A DNA stretch of 64,000 nucleotides from SIG299 sp964632165 (GTDB lineage: Bacteria; Bacillota; Clostridia; Lachnospirales; Lachnospiraceae), in NCBI GenBank assembly GCA_964632165.1, contig CAZWCZ010000001.1, forward strand, positions 62,001 to 126,000, written 5' to 3'. Below, piece by piece: positions 24,219-33,183 of the stretch. A program made the translations under genes and the position numbers. The notes beneath the pieces are model-generated. The model was not told where the DNA came from and ran no database searches. It saw only the letters and a program-made list of their open reading frames with translations. The number at the start of each line of letters is the position of its first letter. Position 1 is the stretch's first letter.

Positions 24219-26174
24219 TTATCCTTCCAATGCCAGGAACTCATCTTCTGATAAAATCGGTATCCCAAGTTCCTTTGCCGCTTTATTCTTTGATGAAGAT
24301 GACGCAGTATCATTATTGATCAGATAATCTGTATTTTTGCTGACACTTCCGGAAACCTTTCCGCCTCTCTCCTCAATGTAAGCTTTTAACTCGTTTCTGT
24401 TTCTAAACCGGAGTACACTTCCTGTGATCACAAACGTCTTTCCTTCAAAAATCTTTTCCGCATCTGAGTTTTTCTGTTCCAGACGGATCTGTTCCAAAAT
24501 ATGTTCCAGCTGTTCCTGATTTTCCTTCTTTTTGAAATACTCTGCATATGCCTGTGCCATTATCTCCCCGATTCCATTGATCTGCATCAGTTCCTCTGCT
24601 GTTGCAGACCGTATCTTTTCTATATCACCCAAAAAGGCATTTGCGATCAGCTTTGCGGTTGCTACTCCGATCCCCGGAACCCCCAGAGCATATAAAAGAC
24701 GTTCTGCCGATGCAGTTCTCGCTTTTTCAACGGAAGCAATCATATTCTCATAGGACTTTTCTCCAAATCCCTCCATCCTAAGAATTGTTTCTTTATGTTC
24801 TGACAGACGGAACAGATCTGCAGGCTCTTTTAATATTCCCGCGTTGATCCACTTTTCCATTGTTGCTTCCGACAATCCTTCCATATTCATGGCATCCCGG
24901 CTGACAAACAAGGTAAATGATTTTACCTTTTTTGCAAGACATTCTGTATTTGTGCAATATAAGACTTTTACATCACCTTCCGTAAAAATCTTTGTCGTCT
25001 GCCCGCATACGGGACATGCTTGCGGAGGTCGTATGGTTCCGCTTTTTGTAAGATTACGTGCGATCTGCGGAATGATCATGTTTGCCTTATACACTTCTAT
25101 TTCATCACCGATTCCAAGCTGAAGACTTTCCATAATACTTACATTATGGATGCTCGCCCGTGCTACACTGGTTCCTTCCAGTTCAACCGGTGCAAAGACT
25201 GCCACCGGATTTATCAGTCCGGTTCTTGATGTGCTCCACTCCACCTCAAGTAATTTTGTTTTCGCAGTCTCGTCTTTCCACTTAAATGCGATCGAATCTC
25301 TCGGAAACTTTGCCGTTCTTCCAAGACTTGCCGAATATTCCAAATCATTGAAACTCAACACCAGGCCATCCGACGGAAAATCATTTTTTGCAACCTGATC
25401 GGAAAAATATTTCATCGCCTCGTCAATCGTCTGTGCCGTTACTTTTTTTTGTTCCACACAGGTAAACCCAAGCGAACTCACCCACTGCATCTGCTCACTC
25501 CTCGTTGCAAAAGTCATATCCGAAGCAGAGATCAGTGCAAATACATAAAAAAGTACGTTTCTCTTCGCTGTGATCTCATTATTCAACTGACGTACGCTGC
25601 CGCTGCATAAATTTCTCGGATTTTTATATTTTGCACTGACATCTTCGATCTCAGCATTAATACGTTCAAATTCAGAATATGTGATCACGGATTCCCCGCG
25701 CAGGACCAGTTCTCCCCGATAAGGGATCTTTACCGGAATATTCTTATATACTTTTGCATTGTTTGTGATGATCTCGCCAATTTCACCATTTCCTCTTGTG
25801 ACCGCCTTGACCAGCTTCCCGTCCCGGTACGTAAGGACATTGGTCAACCCGTCCATCTTCCAGGAAAGCACCCCTTCTTTTCCCCCAAGGAATGCTTTCA
25901 GTGCTTCTTTATCTTTTGTTTTATCAAGGGACAGCATTGGAGCTACGTGACGCTCTTTCGGAAGTTCACTCAATACCTCATATCCGACATTGACCGTCGG
26001 GCTCTGTGCCATTACGTATCCGGTCTCTTCTTCCAATGCAAGCAGTTCATCATACAAGGCATCATACTCATAATTGCTCATGATCTCCTCATTTCCCTGC
26101 TCATAAACATATCTTGCCCTATTTAACAGTTCGACCAGTTCTTTGATCCGTTCTTTTTTTGTCTGATCCTCCAT
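24219..26174 (-). CDS. ligA: NAD-dependent DNA ligase
   Basis: Seals nicks during replication and repair. 651 residues: N-terminal Ia domain (NYEYDALYDELLALE), adenylation domain with the active lysine in WKMDGL, an OB fold, a four-Cys zinc finger (CPVCGQ...CTNTECLAKK), helix-hairpin-helix repeats (LGVPGIGVATAKLI, INGIGEIMAQAY) and a C-terminal BRCT domain (FEGKTFVITGSVLRF). The usual CEPKLDG box is relaxed to SWKMDG, so this is a divergent branch and could be a second ligase. Start at MEDQTKKER after GGAGAG, overlapping the pseudouridine synthase gene. Confidence 0.93.
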   Translation of the reverse strand: MEDQTKKERIKELVELLNRARYVYEQGNEEIMSNYEYDALYDELLALEEETGYVMAQSPTVNVGYEVLSELPKERHVAPMLSLDKTKDKEALKAFLGGKEGVLSWKMDGLTNVLTYRDGKLVKAVTRGNGEIGEIITNNAKVYKNIPVKIPYRGELVLRGESVITYSEFERINAEIEDVSAKYKNPRNLCSGSVRQLNNEITAKRNVLFYVFALISASDMTFATRSEQMQWVSSLGFTCVEQKKVTAQTIDEAMKYFSDQVAKNDFPSDGLVLSFNDLEYSASLGRTAKFPRDSIAFKWKDETAKTKLLEVEWSTSRTGLINPVAVFAPVELEGTSVARASIHNVSIMESLQLGIGDEIEVYKANMIIPQIARNLTKSGTIRPPQACPVCGQTTKIFTEGDVKVLYCTNTECLAKKVKSFTLFVSRDAMNMEGLSEATMEKWINAGILKEPADLFRLSEHKETILRMEGFGEKSYENMIASVEKARTASAERLLYALGVPGIGVATAKLIANAFLGDIEKIRSATAEELMQINGIGEIMAQAYAEYFKKKENQEQLEHILEQIRLEQKNSDAEKIFEGKTFVITGSVLRFRNRNELKAYIEERGGKVSGSVSKNTDYLINNDTASSSSKNKAAKELGIPILSEDEFLALEG

Positions 26175-26997
26175 TTTTTTCTCTCCGTCCTGCTTCTCCA
26201 TTTTTCTTTTCCCGCTCTATCTTTTTCTGTTCTGCCACCGGAAGTCCGCTCGAATGCCTTAATACGTCTTTTAGCCGGGTAAGTTCTGATTCTGTCAGAT
26301 TACGGTATGTTCCAGGCAAAAGATGCCCCAGCTGAATATGCATGATCCGTGTTCTCTTTAAGCTGAGCACACGATATCCGAAATATTCGCACATCCTTCG
26401 TATCTGCCGGTTCAGCCCCTGTGTCAGGATAATGGTAAAACTGTACTTTCCGGTCTGTTTTATGACACAAGGTTTCGTTATGGTGTCTAAAATCGGCACT
26501 CCTTCTGACATTCCTTTCAAAAACTCTGCCGTAAGCGGACGGTTTACCGTTACCTGATATTCCTTTTCATGCCGGTTTCCCGCCCTCAGTATCTTATTTA
26601 CAATGTCACCGTCATTGGTCAGGAGCAAAAGTCCTTCGGAATCTTTGTCAAGACGTCCGATCGGATAAATCCTTTCCGGATACTGTATATAATCGATCAC
26701 ATTATCCTTTTCACGCCGTGTATCTGTTGTACAGACAATTCCAACCGGCTTATAAAAGGCGATCAGCACCTGCTTTTCCTGCTTTTCCACAATCTTTCCC
26801 CGGTATACTACCGTCTGCCCCGGCATAACACGGCTCCCCGTTTCTGCAGTAACACCATCAATCTGCACCTTTCCCGATGCGATGATGACATCTGCCTCTC
26901 TTCTGGAACATATTCCTGCATCGCTTAAATATTTATTAATACGCACGCCGTTCTGTGCCTGTCCTTCTACTTCGAATTTTTTTCTGTTTGCCGCCAT
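26119..26997 (-). CDS. Pseudouridine synthase, RsuA/RluF type
   Basis: Isomerises uridine to pseudouridine in rRNA. An S4 RNA-binding domain (RINKYLSDAGICSRREADVII) at residues 18-75 precedes the catalytic domain with the aspartate in GRLDKDSEGLLLLTNDG and the late motif GLNRQIRRMCEYFGYRVLSLKR, closest to RluF (23S rRNA position 2604). The last 45 residues are a basic, low-complexity tail (EKKNGEAGRREKNGG). It overlaps ligA by 56 bases. Confidence 0.9.
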   Translation of the reverse strand: MAANRKKFEVEGQAQNGVRINKYLSDAGICSRREADVIIASGKVQIDGVTAETGSRVMPGQTVVYRGKIVEKQEKQVLIAFYKPVGIVCTTDTRREKDNVIDYIQYPERIYPIGRLDKDSEGLLLLTNDGDIVNKILRAGNRHEKEYQVTVNRPLTAEFLKGMSEGVPILDTITKPCVIKQTGKYSFTIILTQGLNRQIRRMCEYFGYRVLSLKRTRIMHIQLGHLLPGTYRNLTESELTRLKDVLRHSSGLPVAEQKKIEREKKNGEAGRREKNGGSDKKRTDQRTGRTVK

Positions 26998-27076
26998 GGT
27001 CTGCTCCTTATCTCATACTCTGAACCTATTATAACACAATCATAATAATATTTTACATTTTTGTAAAGATAAGTTC

Positions 27077-27105
27077 TTGAATTTTTTATCAGAATCATTT
27101 ATAAT
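27077..27105 (+). promoter_or_regulatory. Sigma-A promoter of tRNA-Arg
   Basis: TTGAAT (27077-27082), 17-base spacer, TATAAT (27100-27105), 11 bases before the tRNA. Confidence 0.85.
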
Positions 27106-27116
27106 ACATTCTGTAC

Positions 27117-27189
27117 GTTACTGTAACTCAGGGGATAGAGTGCTTGCCTCCGAAGCAAGTGGTCGCTGGTTCAATTCCAGTCAGTAACG
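27117..27189 (+). tRNA. tRNA-Arg (anticodon CCG)
   Basis: 73 bases fold as a full cloverleaf: acceptor GTTACTG/CAGTAAC, D stem ACTC/GAGT, anticodon stem CTTGC/GCAAG around loop CTCCGAA (anticodon CCG, reads CGG), variable loop TGGTC, T stem GCTGG/CCAGT around TTCAATT, discriminator G. CCA is not encoded. Own promoter and terminator, so a single-gene unit. Confidence 0.95.
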
Positions 27190-27213
27190 CTCTCCGGTCA
27201 GTCCGGATATCAG

Positions 27214-27245
27214 ATTCCTTCAGCATATGCTGAAGGAATTTTTCC
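27214..27245 (+). terminator. Terminator of tRNA-Arg
   Basis: Palindrome ATTCCTTCAGCAT/ATGCTGAAGGAAT (27214-27239) followed by a T run. Confidence 0.85.
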
Positions 27246-27288
27246 CAAAAAACACAAGATTCCCGTTGATACACTTTTGGAGAATGTT

Positions 27289-28320
27289 ATGCATTTTAAA
27301 AACACCAAGTTCCTAATCTATATCTGTTCTGCCATTATGCTGCTTGGTCTTGCTTTAGTTTCATTTGATCCTTTGCAGCAGGGAAAAAATGCCCCGGCAG
27401 ATGTTAACCTTCCTACCGGCTCTCCTGATGGTAACATATCAGGTACGGCTGCTCCTACTTCTACTTCCGTTCCTACTCCGACATTTACGCCAACGCCGAC
27501 ACCTTCTGTTGCACAAAGAAACGCTGCACTTCCGTTGATACCTGCATCGGAAGAAGACGATTTTCTTTTACTGGATGCAATACATCGTCATATGTCCGGA
27601 CGTTACGAATCCGATTCTGAAGTAAAATCCATCAGCGAACTTACCTGCTACTATAAAGACGGCATATCCTACGATGCCATCGTCTATGTCTGTTACGATA
27701 TCCTTTATACGGACAGTACCGTTCCGGTTCCCACAGTGGATGTCCTCTTTCTTACACGCGATAGTGATTCTTACCATGTTGAGGAGGAAACTACGGATGA
27801 TGATGTTTTGGATGCCCTGTTTCTTTCCCGTGCCGAAGGTGATGTTTTGGCATTATATATCAAAGAAACCATTCACCGTTATATGAATGCCAAACTGACC
27901 GGTGATGAGACCATCTTATCCTCACTTGTCACAGACAGTTCTTATCTGGACTATGACGACATCAGGAAAAAGAACGAATTCATTGAACAATATGTCAATT
28001 TAGATTTCATCATTCGGGAATGTCCGGATGATATCACCGAATTTGACTATATCGTTTATGTTATAAATGATGTGGATATCATCAATGTCAACGTACACGC
28101 TCCCGGACTGGATGAACTGATCATCCGCATGGACGAAGAAAATTATCCTAAGATTTTCCTTGGAGTTACCTCTTCTGCTGCCGATGCCTTCCGTGAACAG
28201 TCCCGACAGCAAAGCGACTACCAGGCCGCTTTGGAAGATGTAGTGGCACGCTTATCCGCCGCCATGATAGAAGATCCGGCTTTATTGGAATTTGTAGAAA
28301 AGCTGACCGGCATTGAATAA
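27289..28320 (+). CDS. Membrane-anchored extracellular protein, unknown
   Basis: 343 residues. N-terminal membrane anchor (FLIYICSAIMLLGLALVSF), then a Pro/Thr linker (PTSTSVPTPTFTPTPTPS) and about 250 extracellular residues, acidic, with two similar alpha-beta segments: LLDAIHRHMSGRYESDSEV...YDAIVYVCYDILY and LYIKETIHRYMNAKLTGDE...FDYIVYVINDVDI. This suggests an internal duplication. No known family. The ATG at 27289 has a GGAG site; the frame is also open from a TTG at 27277. The linker style is like that of the LRR proteins at 51-57 kb. Confidence 0.72.
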   Translation: MHFKNTKFLIYICSAIMLLGLALVSFDPLQQGKNAPADVNLPTGSPDGNISGTAAPTSTSVPTPTFTPTPTPSVAQRNAALPLIPASEEDDFLLLDAIHRHMSGRYESDSEVKSISELTCYYKDGISYDAIVYVCYDILYTDSTVPVPTVDVLFLTRDSDSYHVEEETTDDDVLDALFLSRAEGDVLALYIKETIHRYMNAKLTGDETILSSLVTDSSYLDYDDIRKKNEFIEQYVNLDFIIRECPDDITEFDYIVYVINDVDIINVNVHAPGLDELIIRMDEENYPKIFLGVTSSAADAFREQSRQQSDYQAALEDVVARLSAAMIEDPALLEFVEKLTGIE

Positions 28321-28322
28321 GG

Positions 28323-28352
28323 AAGAGTAGTCAACCGACTACTCTTTTTTTT
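28323..28352 (+). terminator. Terminator behind the anchored protein gene
   Basis: AAGAGTAGT and ACTACTCTT arms, loop CAACCG, then a run of T. It starts 3 bases after the stop codon. Confidence 0.9.
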
Positions 28353-28374
28353 GTAGTTTGTATGTATACTATCA

Positions 28375-29283
28375 TCAGGCCACTCTTCGTACTGCGTGCA
28401 CTCTTCTGTCATAATAATATACGCTGTCTGTCAGCACTTCCGTTGCTGCAACCTGCGTTGCATTTACCTCTCTTACCATACCTGCACAGATTTCTGCTGT
28501 CATTATCCCATCATCCGGCAGAAGCAGCACTTCATGCACACTGCTCGGTAAAATAAAGAAATTGCACTCCTTAGTCTGTGCAAACTGTTCCAATTTTTCT
28601 TCAAACATAAGAGAAACCGCTCCATACATTCCCTTGCTGTTGCTAAGCACATAAAGATAATTCTTTCCATTCCTTTCTACGGAAACTTCATATTGCTTTT
28701 CCAGCTTTCTGATTACATCATCCATTCCCTGTAACACCGCCGGAAGTTTCCTTCTTGTATTGTCCATGGCCGTTTCATGAAGTTCTTCTTTTGTAATTCC
28801 AAACATCTCAAGATGTTCCAGCCGGATCAGCATGGCACCGCTTGCCTCTTCCGAAACCTGTACTACATAATAATATACCACTGCCATGTCAAGGTATTCT
28901 TCATAAGGAAGTTCCCTCAGCAGCTCTGCATTTTTCTCTCTTCCGATCAGACGTGCAAAAACATTTTCCTTAAAAGCTGTCCATTCAAACTGCAGCATCT
29001 GCGGAATCCTCTTTGTTTTTTCCTTTTCCTGCTCATAGGCACATAAAATGTTCTCTGCGATCTCATCTATCCCTTCTTTTCCCTGGTACCATTTTTTAAA
29101 CTGTTCATAAAGATAAAAATTCGGTGCTGCCGGTTCCTCTTCTTTTTTTAATAAGATCCCGCTCATCCTGACACCGTTATTCCTCGTGGTAGTGTAAATT
29201 TCCGCCTTGAGATTTTCCTGCGTCATTTCCTCTATTTTCTTTACACACAGGGAAAGAAACTCCATATAATTTTTTTCTTCCAA
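28375..29283 (-). CDS. DUF5688-like cytoplasmic protein, unknown function
   Basis: 302 residues, no signal peptide or membrane helix. N-terminal VKKIEEMTQENLKAEIYTTTRNNGVRMSGILL and later MFGITKEELHETAMDNTRRKLPAVLQ, LYVLSNSKGMYGAVSLMF and the end FFILPSSVHEVLLLPDD match the pattern of DUF5688 proteins common in Lachnospiraceae, which have no known function. The likely start is TTG at 29283, which has GAGGGG 6 bases upstream; a plain ATG at 29265 is possible. It stands alone behind a terminator. Confidence 0.72.
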   Translation of the reverse strand: MEEKNYMEFLSLCVKKIEEMTQENLKAEIYTTTRNNGVRMSGILLKKEEEPAAPNFYLYEQFKKWYQGKEGIDEIAENILCAYEQEKEKTKRIPQMLQFEWTAFKENVFARLIGREKNAELLRELPYEEYLDMAVVYYYVVQVSEEASGAMLIRLEHLEMFGITKEELHETAMDNTRRKLPAVLQGMDDVIRKLEKQYEVSVERNGKNYLYVLSNSKGMYGAVSLMFEEKLEQFAQTKECNFFILPSSVHEVLLLPDDGIMTAEICAGMVREVNATQVAATEVLTDSVYYYDRRVHAVRRVA

Positions 29284-29390
29284 CGTATTCCCCTCTTTGA
29301 AAAAAAGCCGATGCCCCTGCCATAGAGCCGGCAGAAAATAAGAAACTGTCTGAACCATAAGATTTCTTAGAAGCTGATTTCAGTATAACA

Positions 29391-29428
29391 AAAAAAGGAA
29401 ACTGTCTCAAGTGACAATTTCCTTTTTT
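29391..29428 (-). terminator. Terminator of the nfnAB operon
   Basis: GGAAATTGTC and GACAGTTTCC arms (one G-U pair), loop ACTTGA, followed on the minus strand by a T run. Confidence 0.85.
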
Positions 29429-29470
29429 CTTTCCAAAATTCCATGCGTTTTTTTGTGCAACATGTACACC

Positions 29471-30856
29471 CTATCGGCTCAGATATTCATCAATTCCCTT
29501 TGCTGCTGCTCGTCCGGCTCCCATGGCAAGAATTACAGTTGCTGCTCCTGTTACCGCATCCCCTCCTGCAAATACACCGTCTCTGGATGTCTGTCCGGTC
29601 ATTTCCTGTGCAACAATACATTTCCTTCTGTCACATTCCAGGCCGTCCGTCGTGGACGTGATCAACGGGTTCGGTGTTGTGCCGAGTGACATGATCACGG
29701 TATCTACTTCCAAAGTAAACTCCGATCCCTGCTTTTCTACCGGTCTGCGTCTGCCTGACGCATCCGGTTCTCCAAGTTTCATCTCAATGCAGGTCATTCC
29801 TTTAACCCATCCGTTTTCATCCACAAGGATTTCCGTCGGATTCGTTAAAAGCCGGAATATAACTCCTTCCTCTTTTGCATGATGTACTTCTTCTGCGCGT
29901 GCCGGAAGTTCCTCTTCGCTTCTTCGATACACAATATATGTTTCTGCCCCGAGACGAAGTGCCGTTCTCGCTGCGTCCATTGCAACATTTCCTCCGCCGA
30001 CAACTGCCACCTTCTTTCCTCTGAAGATCGGGGTATCGTAATTGTCGTCAAATGCTTTCATAAGATTGTTCCTGGTAAGAAATTCATTGGCAGAAAAAAC
30101 ACCATTTGCATTTTCTCCCGGAATCCCCATGAATTTCGGAAGTCCTGCCCCGGAACCGATAAATACGGCATCAAATCCTTCTTCTTCCATCAACTGGTCT
30201 ATCGTTGTGGATTTCCCTATGATCACGTTGGTCTCTATACGGACACCCAAAGCTTTTACATTTTCAATTTCGCCTTTTACTACAGTATTCTTCGGCAGAC
30301 GGAATTCCGGGATTCCATATACCAGAACTCCTCCCGGCTCATGAAGTGCTTCAAAAACAGTTACCTCATATCCCATTTTTGCCAGATCGCCGGCGCAGGT
30401 AAGCCCTGCCGGACCCGAACCGATCACTGCAACTTTTTTCCCTTTCTTTTCTTCCGTCACTTTCGGTTTCATCCCATGTTCTCTTGCATAATCCGCAACA
30501 AACCGTTCCAGCTTACCAATGGATACTGCTTCTCCCTTGATCCCACGTACACATTTTGCTTCACACTGTGATTCCTGTGGACAGACTCTTCCACAGACAG
30601 CCGGGAGTGCCGAATAACGGCTGATCACCTGATATGCCCCTTCTATATTGCGGTTTTGTACTTCGCGGATAAATCCCGGAATGTCAATATTTACCGGACA
30701 TCCCTTCTGACATTGCGGATTTTTGCACGTTAAGCAGCGTTCTGCCTCCATTACTGCTTCTTCCATCTGATATCCAAGACACACCTCATCAAAGTTTGTG
30801 GCTCTTATCTTCGCATCCTGCTCCTGAACAGGCACTCTATGTAATACATCCGTCAT
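29471..30856 (-). CDS. nfnB: NfnB, large subunit of electron-bifurcating transhydrogenase (GltA-like)
   Basis: With NfnA it couples NADH and reduced ferredoxin oxidation to reduction of two NADP+. 461 residues: two [4Fe-4S] clusters in CLTCKNPQCQKGCPV and CGRVCPQESQCEAKC, an FAD-binding GSGPAGLTCAGDLA and an NADP-binding GGGNVAMDAARTA. Alone it could be annotated as the glutamate synthase small chain, but no glutamate synthase large gene is here and the FNR-like partner lies 27 bases upstream, which is the Nfn arrangement. Confidence 0.9.
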   Translation of the reverse strand: MTDVLHRVPVQEQDAKIRATNFDEVCLGYQMEEAVMEAERCLTCKNPQCQKGCPVNIDIPGFIREVQNRNIEGAYQVISRYSALPAVCGRVCPQESQCEAKCVRGIKGEAVSIGKLERFVADYAREHGMKPKVTEEKKGKKVAVIGSGPAGLTCAGDLAKMGYEVTVFEALHEPGGVLVYGIPEFRLPKNTVVKGEIENVKALGVRIETNVIIGKSTTIDQLMEEEGFDAVFIGSGAGLPKFMGIPGENANGVFSANEFLTRNNLMKAFDDNYDTPIFRGKKVAVVGGGNVAMDAARTALRLGAETYIVYRRSEEELPARAEEVHHAKEEGVIFRLLTNPTEILVDENGWVKGMTCIEMKLGEPDASGRRRPVEKQGSEFTLEVDTVIMSLGTTPNPLITSTTDGLECDRRKCIVAQEMTGQTSRDGVFAGGDAVTGAATVILAMGAGRAAAKGIDEYLSR

Positions 30857-30883
30857 GTTGTTTCTCCTTTCGCGTTTCCGTTC

Positions 30884-31765
30884 TTACCCTTCGCAATGAC
30901 CGCAGCCGCCATGGTGCGTTGCACCTTCTCTGGCACGTAATACTGCCCGTCCTTCTTCTGTCTTATAGAGCTGCTGTCGTTTCATTGCCTCGTCAAAATC
31001 CACCAGATGTCCGTCAAATTCCGGTCCGTCTACGCAGGCAAATTTAATTTCATTGCCCACTGTCAGCCTGCATGCCCCACACATTCCGGTTCCGTCTACC
31101 ATGATCGGATTCATACTGACTACCGTTTCTATACCAAGCTCTTTTGTCAGAAGACACACAAATTTCATCATCACAAGCGGTCCGATCGCTACAATGTGAC
31201 GATATTCATTTCCCGCTGCGATCAATTCCTTTAAACAGTCATTGACATTTCCTTTTCGCCCGTAAGAACCATCGTCTGTCGTTACATAAACATGGGCAGC
31301 CACCTGCTTCATCTCTTCTTCCAGAATGACCAGGTCTTTTGTCCGTGCACCAATAATAACGTCTGCGTCTACTCCTTGTTCATGCAGCCATTTTACCTGC
31401 GGATATACCGGAGCTGTCCCTACTCCGCCTGCGATAAACAGTATTTTTTTCTTTCTTAATTCCCCGGCACTTTCATCGATCAGTTCCGTCCGGCATCCGA
31501 GCGGTCCGGCAAAATCGCGGAAACTGTCTCCTTCCTCATATTCCGCCATCTGCTTTGTAGAAGCCCCAACCGTCTGAAAAACAATAGTTACCGTGCCTGC
31601 TTCTCTGTCGTAATCACATATCGTAAGAGGAATACGTTCTCCTCTTTCATCCGTTTTTACAATAACAAACTGTCCCGGATAACAATGCTTTGCCGTGCGA
31701 GGTGCTTTGACATCCATTAACACAATATTTTCCGAGAGCCTTGTCTTTTTTATAATCTCATACAT
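30884..31765 (-). CDS. nfnA: NfnA, FAD/[2Fe-2S] small subunit of electron-bifurcating transhydrogenase
   Basis: Ferredoxin-NADP reductase-like subunit that takes electrons from NADH. 293 residues: FAD-binding RIPLTICDYD, NAD-binding FIAGGVGTAPVYPQVKWL, and the [2Fe-2S] ligands in GTGMCGACRLTVGNEIKFACVDG. It has an extra C-terminal Cys/His tail (HHGGCGHCEG). Also resembles sulfide dehydrogenase beta and PyrK-type subunits; the nfnB neighbour decides the call. Confidence 0.88.
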   Translation of the reverse strand: MYEIIKKTRLSENIVLMDVKAPRTAKHCYPGQFVIVKTDERGERIPLTICDYDREAGTVTIVFQTVGASTKQMAEYEEGDSFRDFAGPLGCRTELIDESAGELRKKKILFIAGGVGTAPVYPQVKWLHEQGVDADVIIGARTKDLVILEEEMKQVAAHVYVTTDDGSYGRKGNVNDCLKELIAAGNEYRHIVAIGPLVMMKFVCLLTKELGIETVVSMNPIMVDGTGMCGACRLTVGNEIKFACVDGPEFDGHLVDFDEAMKRQQLYKTEEGRAVLRAREGATHHGGCGHCEG

Positions 31766-31816
31766 ATTTATTCCATCCTTTTTTCTAATTAGTTATCATC
31801 CTCGATCAATTTAAAA

Positions 31817-31845
31817 ATTCTACCACTTCACTAAAAAAAAGTCCA
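31817..31845 (-). promoter_or_regulatory. Probable promoter of nfnAB
   Basis: Minus strand TGGACT (31845-31840), 17-base spacer, TAGAAT (31822-31817). Confidence 0.55.
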
Positions 31846-31914
31846 GTGCATTTCTCTATTTCCGGGTTGTTTAGAAAAAATCAAAGAAATATTTCTTAAA
31901 ACAGCAGAAAACGC

Positions 31915-31943
31915 TTTACTTTACCTCGTTGTAGTGATACAAT
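31915..31943 (+). promoter_or_regulatory. Probable promoter of yerC
   Basis: TTTACT (31915-31920), 17-base spacer, TACAAT (31938-31943). Confidence 0.7.
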
Positions 31944-31972
31944 AATGATGTACGTAGAAAGGAGATTCTACC

Positions 31973-32290
31973 ATGAACAAAAAAATTAAAACCCCGGCGG
32001 TTGACTACTTATTTGATGCCATCCTGAGTTTAAAGGATAAAGACGAATGCTATGCTTTCTTTGATGATATCTGCACAGTAAACGAGTTACTTTCCTTATC
32101 CCAGAGATTTGAAGTTGCAGCGATGCTCCATTCTCACAAAACTTATTTGGAGATTGCAGATAAGACCGGTGCTTCTACTGCTACCATCAGCCGCGTAAAT
32201 CGTTCCTTAAATTATGGAAATGATGGTTATGATATCGTATTTGAGCGTATCGATGCACTTCCGTCAGACCATCACGAAAAGCAAGATTAA
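31973..32290 (+). CDS. yerC: YerC/TrpR-like DNA-binding protein
   Basis: 105 residues, TrpR superfamily helix-turn-helix. LFDAILSLKDKDECYAFFDDICT, then SLSQRFEVAAML, and the recognition part YLEIADKTGASTATISRVNRSLNYGNDGY, the hallmark of YerC/YecD proteins. In Bacillus yerC sits before pcrB-pcrA-ligA; here pcrA follows at 33 kb and ligA is 6 kb away. The ligand and targets are not known. AAAGGAG site before ATG. Confidence 0.9.
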   Translation: MNKKIKTPAVDYLFDAILSLKDKDECYAFFDDICTVNELLSLSQRFEVAAMLHSHKTYLEIADKTGASTATISRVNRSLNYGNDGYDIVFERIDALPSDHHEKQD

Positions 32291-32297
32291 TCTATCA

Positions 32298-32330
32298 GGG
32301 ATGCAGCAAAAACTGCATCCCATTCTTTTT
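32298..32330 (+). terminator. Terminator behind yerC
   Basis: GGGATGCAG and CTGCATCCC with loop CAAAAA, then ATTCTTTTT. Confidence 0.9.
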
Positions 32331-32337
32331 ATCATAA

Positions 32338-32988
32338 TTACTTCTTTTCTTTTCCGGTATCTTTTTCCTTTTTGCTCTCTTTTTCTTCCTCCGGTACCGG
32401 TGTGAACTTTTCATCAATCAGCCGTTCCAACATCTGGCGTTTTGTATATATATCATAACTTAACAGACATGCATACATAAAGTTGCGCAAATATTCCTGC
32501 TGTTCTTCATTTTCCACCTGAGTAAATGCCCTCTCTGAAAATTCTGCTTTATGCATCATATCTTTCGTCACATAGGAGGCCTGTGCCTGCTCCATCTCAA
32601 ATACTTCTTCGTAGATTTTTTCCAGAGTAACTTCGCCCTTTCCCGAAAAAAACAATTCCGTCAGAGGATGAAGCAATGCCTGTATGTCCGTGATCGATAA
32701 GATATTTTTCAGATAATAGATAAAGATCAGTAGCAGCATATGGTCTTTTGAATATTTTTTCTTGACCGGAGACGGAAGAAGATTGTTCTTTGTATAGTTA
32801 TTGATCATCGTTTTTGTCAACAGTTTGTCTTCACTGTAACGCTTGGTACTCTCCAAATGCTGATCCATAAACGTAGTAACCTGATCCATATATAGATCAA
32901 TATTCGGAACCTCCTGCGGATTAATATATGAAATCCCTTTCAGATCTTCCATCAGTTTTTTTAACATTTCCCTGCGATCTTTTTCCAT
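32338..32988 (-). CDS. DUF1836 protein, probable regulator
   Basis: 216 residues. The middle NIDLYMDQVTTFMDQHL, LLTKTMINNYTKNNLLPSP and YSKDHMLLLIFIYYLKNILSI match DUF1836, a Firmicute family with a MerR-like helix-turn-helix near its N-terminus. The C-terminus is highly charged (PEEEKESKKEKDTGKEKK). The start at MEKDRREML is favoured because a GAGG site precedes it and the longer frame would begin almost at the predicted transcription start. Targets unknown. Confidence 0.8.
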   Translation of the reverse strand: MEKDRREMLKKLMEDLKGISYINPQEVPNIDLYMDQVTTFMDQHLESTKRYSEDKLLTKTMINNYTKNNLLPSPVKKKYSKDHMLLLIFIYYLKNILSITDIQALLHPLTELFFSGKGEVTLEKIYEEVFEMEQAQASYVTKDMMHKAEFSERAFTQVENEEQQEYLRNFMYACLLSYDIYTKRQMLERLIDEKFTPVPEEEKESKKEKDTGKEKK

Positions 32989-33042
32989 TTCAAGCCCTCT
33001 CTTTTGTGCCCGGTACTTTGCACAATTCATTTTTACTACTTC

Positions 33043-33071
33043 ATTATATAGTATTAAAAACCATATGACAA
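33043..33071 (-). promoter_or_regulatory. Promoter of the DUF1836 gene
   Basis: Minus strand TTGTCA (33071-33066), 17-base spacer, TATAAT (33048-33043). Confidence 0.8.
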
Positions 33072-33111
33072 GTATCTTTTATCCCGTTTTACAAATTATT
33101 TTGGATAGTAC

Positions 33112-33140
33112 TTTTCATTTCTACCGCTTTATGATAAAAT
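33112..33140 (+). promoter_or_regulatory. Probable promoter of pcrA
   Basis: TTTTCA (33112-33117), 17-base spacer, TAAAAT (33135-33140) with an extended TG one base upstream of the -10 box. Confidence 0.55.
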
Positions 33141-33183
33141 AGAACTGACATTCGAACAATCAAGCATAAGGAGACCTATTCCC

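Noticed and set aside
27117..27300. Integrated element at tRNA-Arg
   Set aside because: No repeated tRNA 3' end, no integrase; the tRNA is closed by its own terminator.
29471..30856. Glutamate synthase small subunit
   Set aside because: No large subunit nearby; the FNR-like gene directly upstream makes NfnB the better call.
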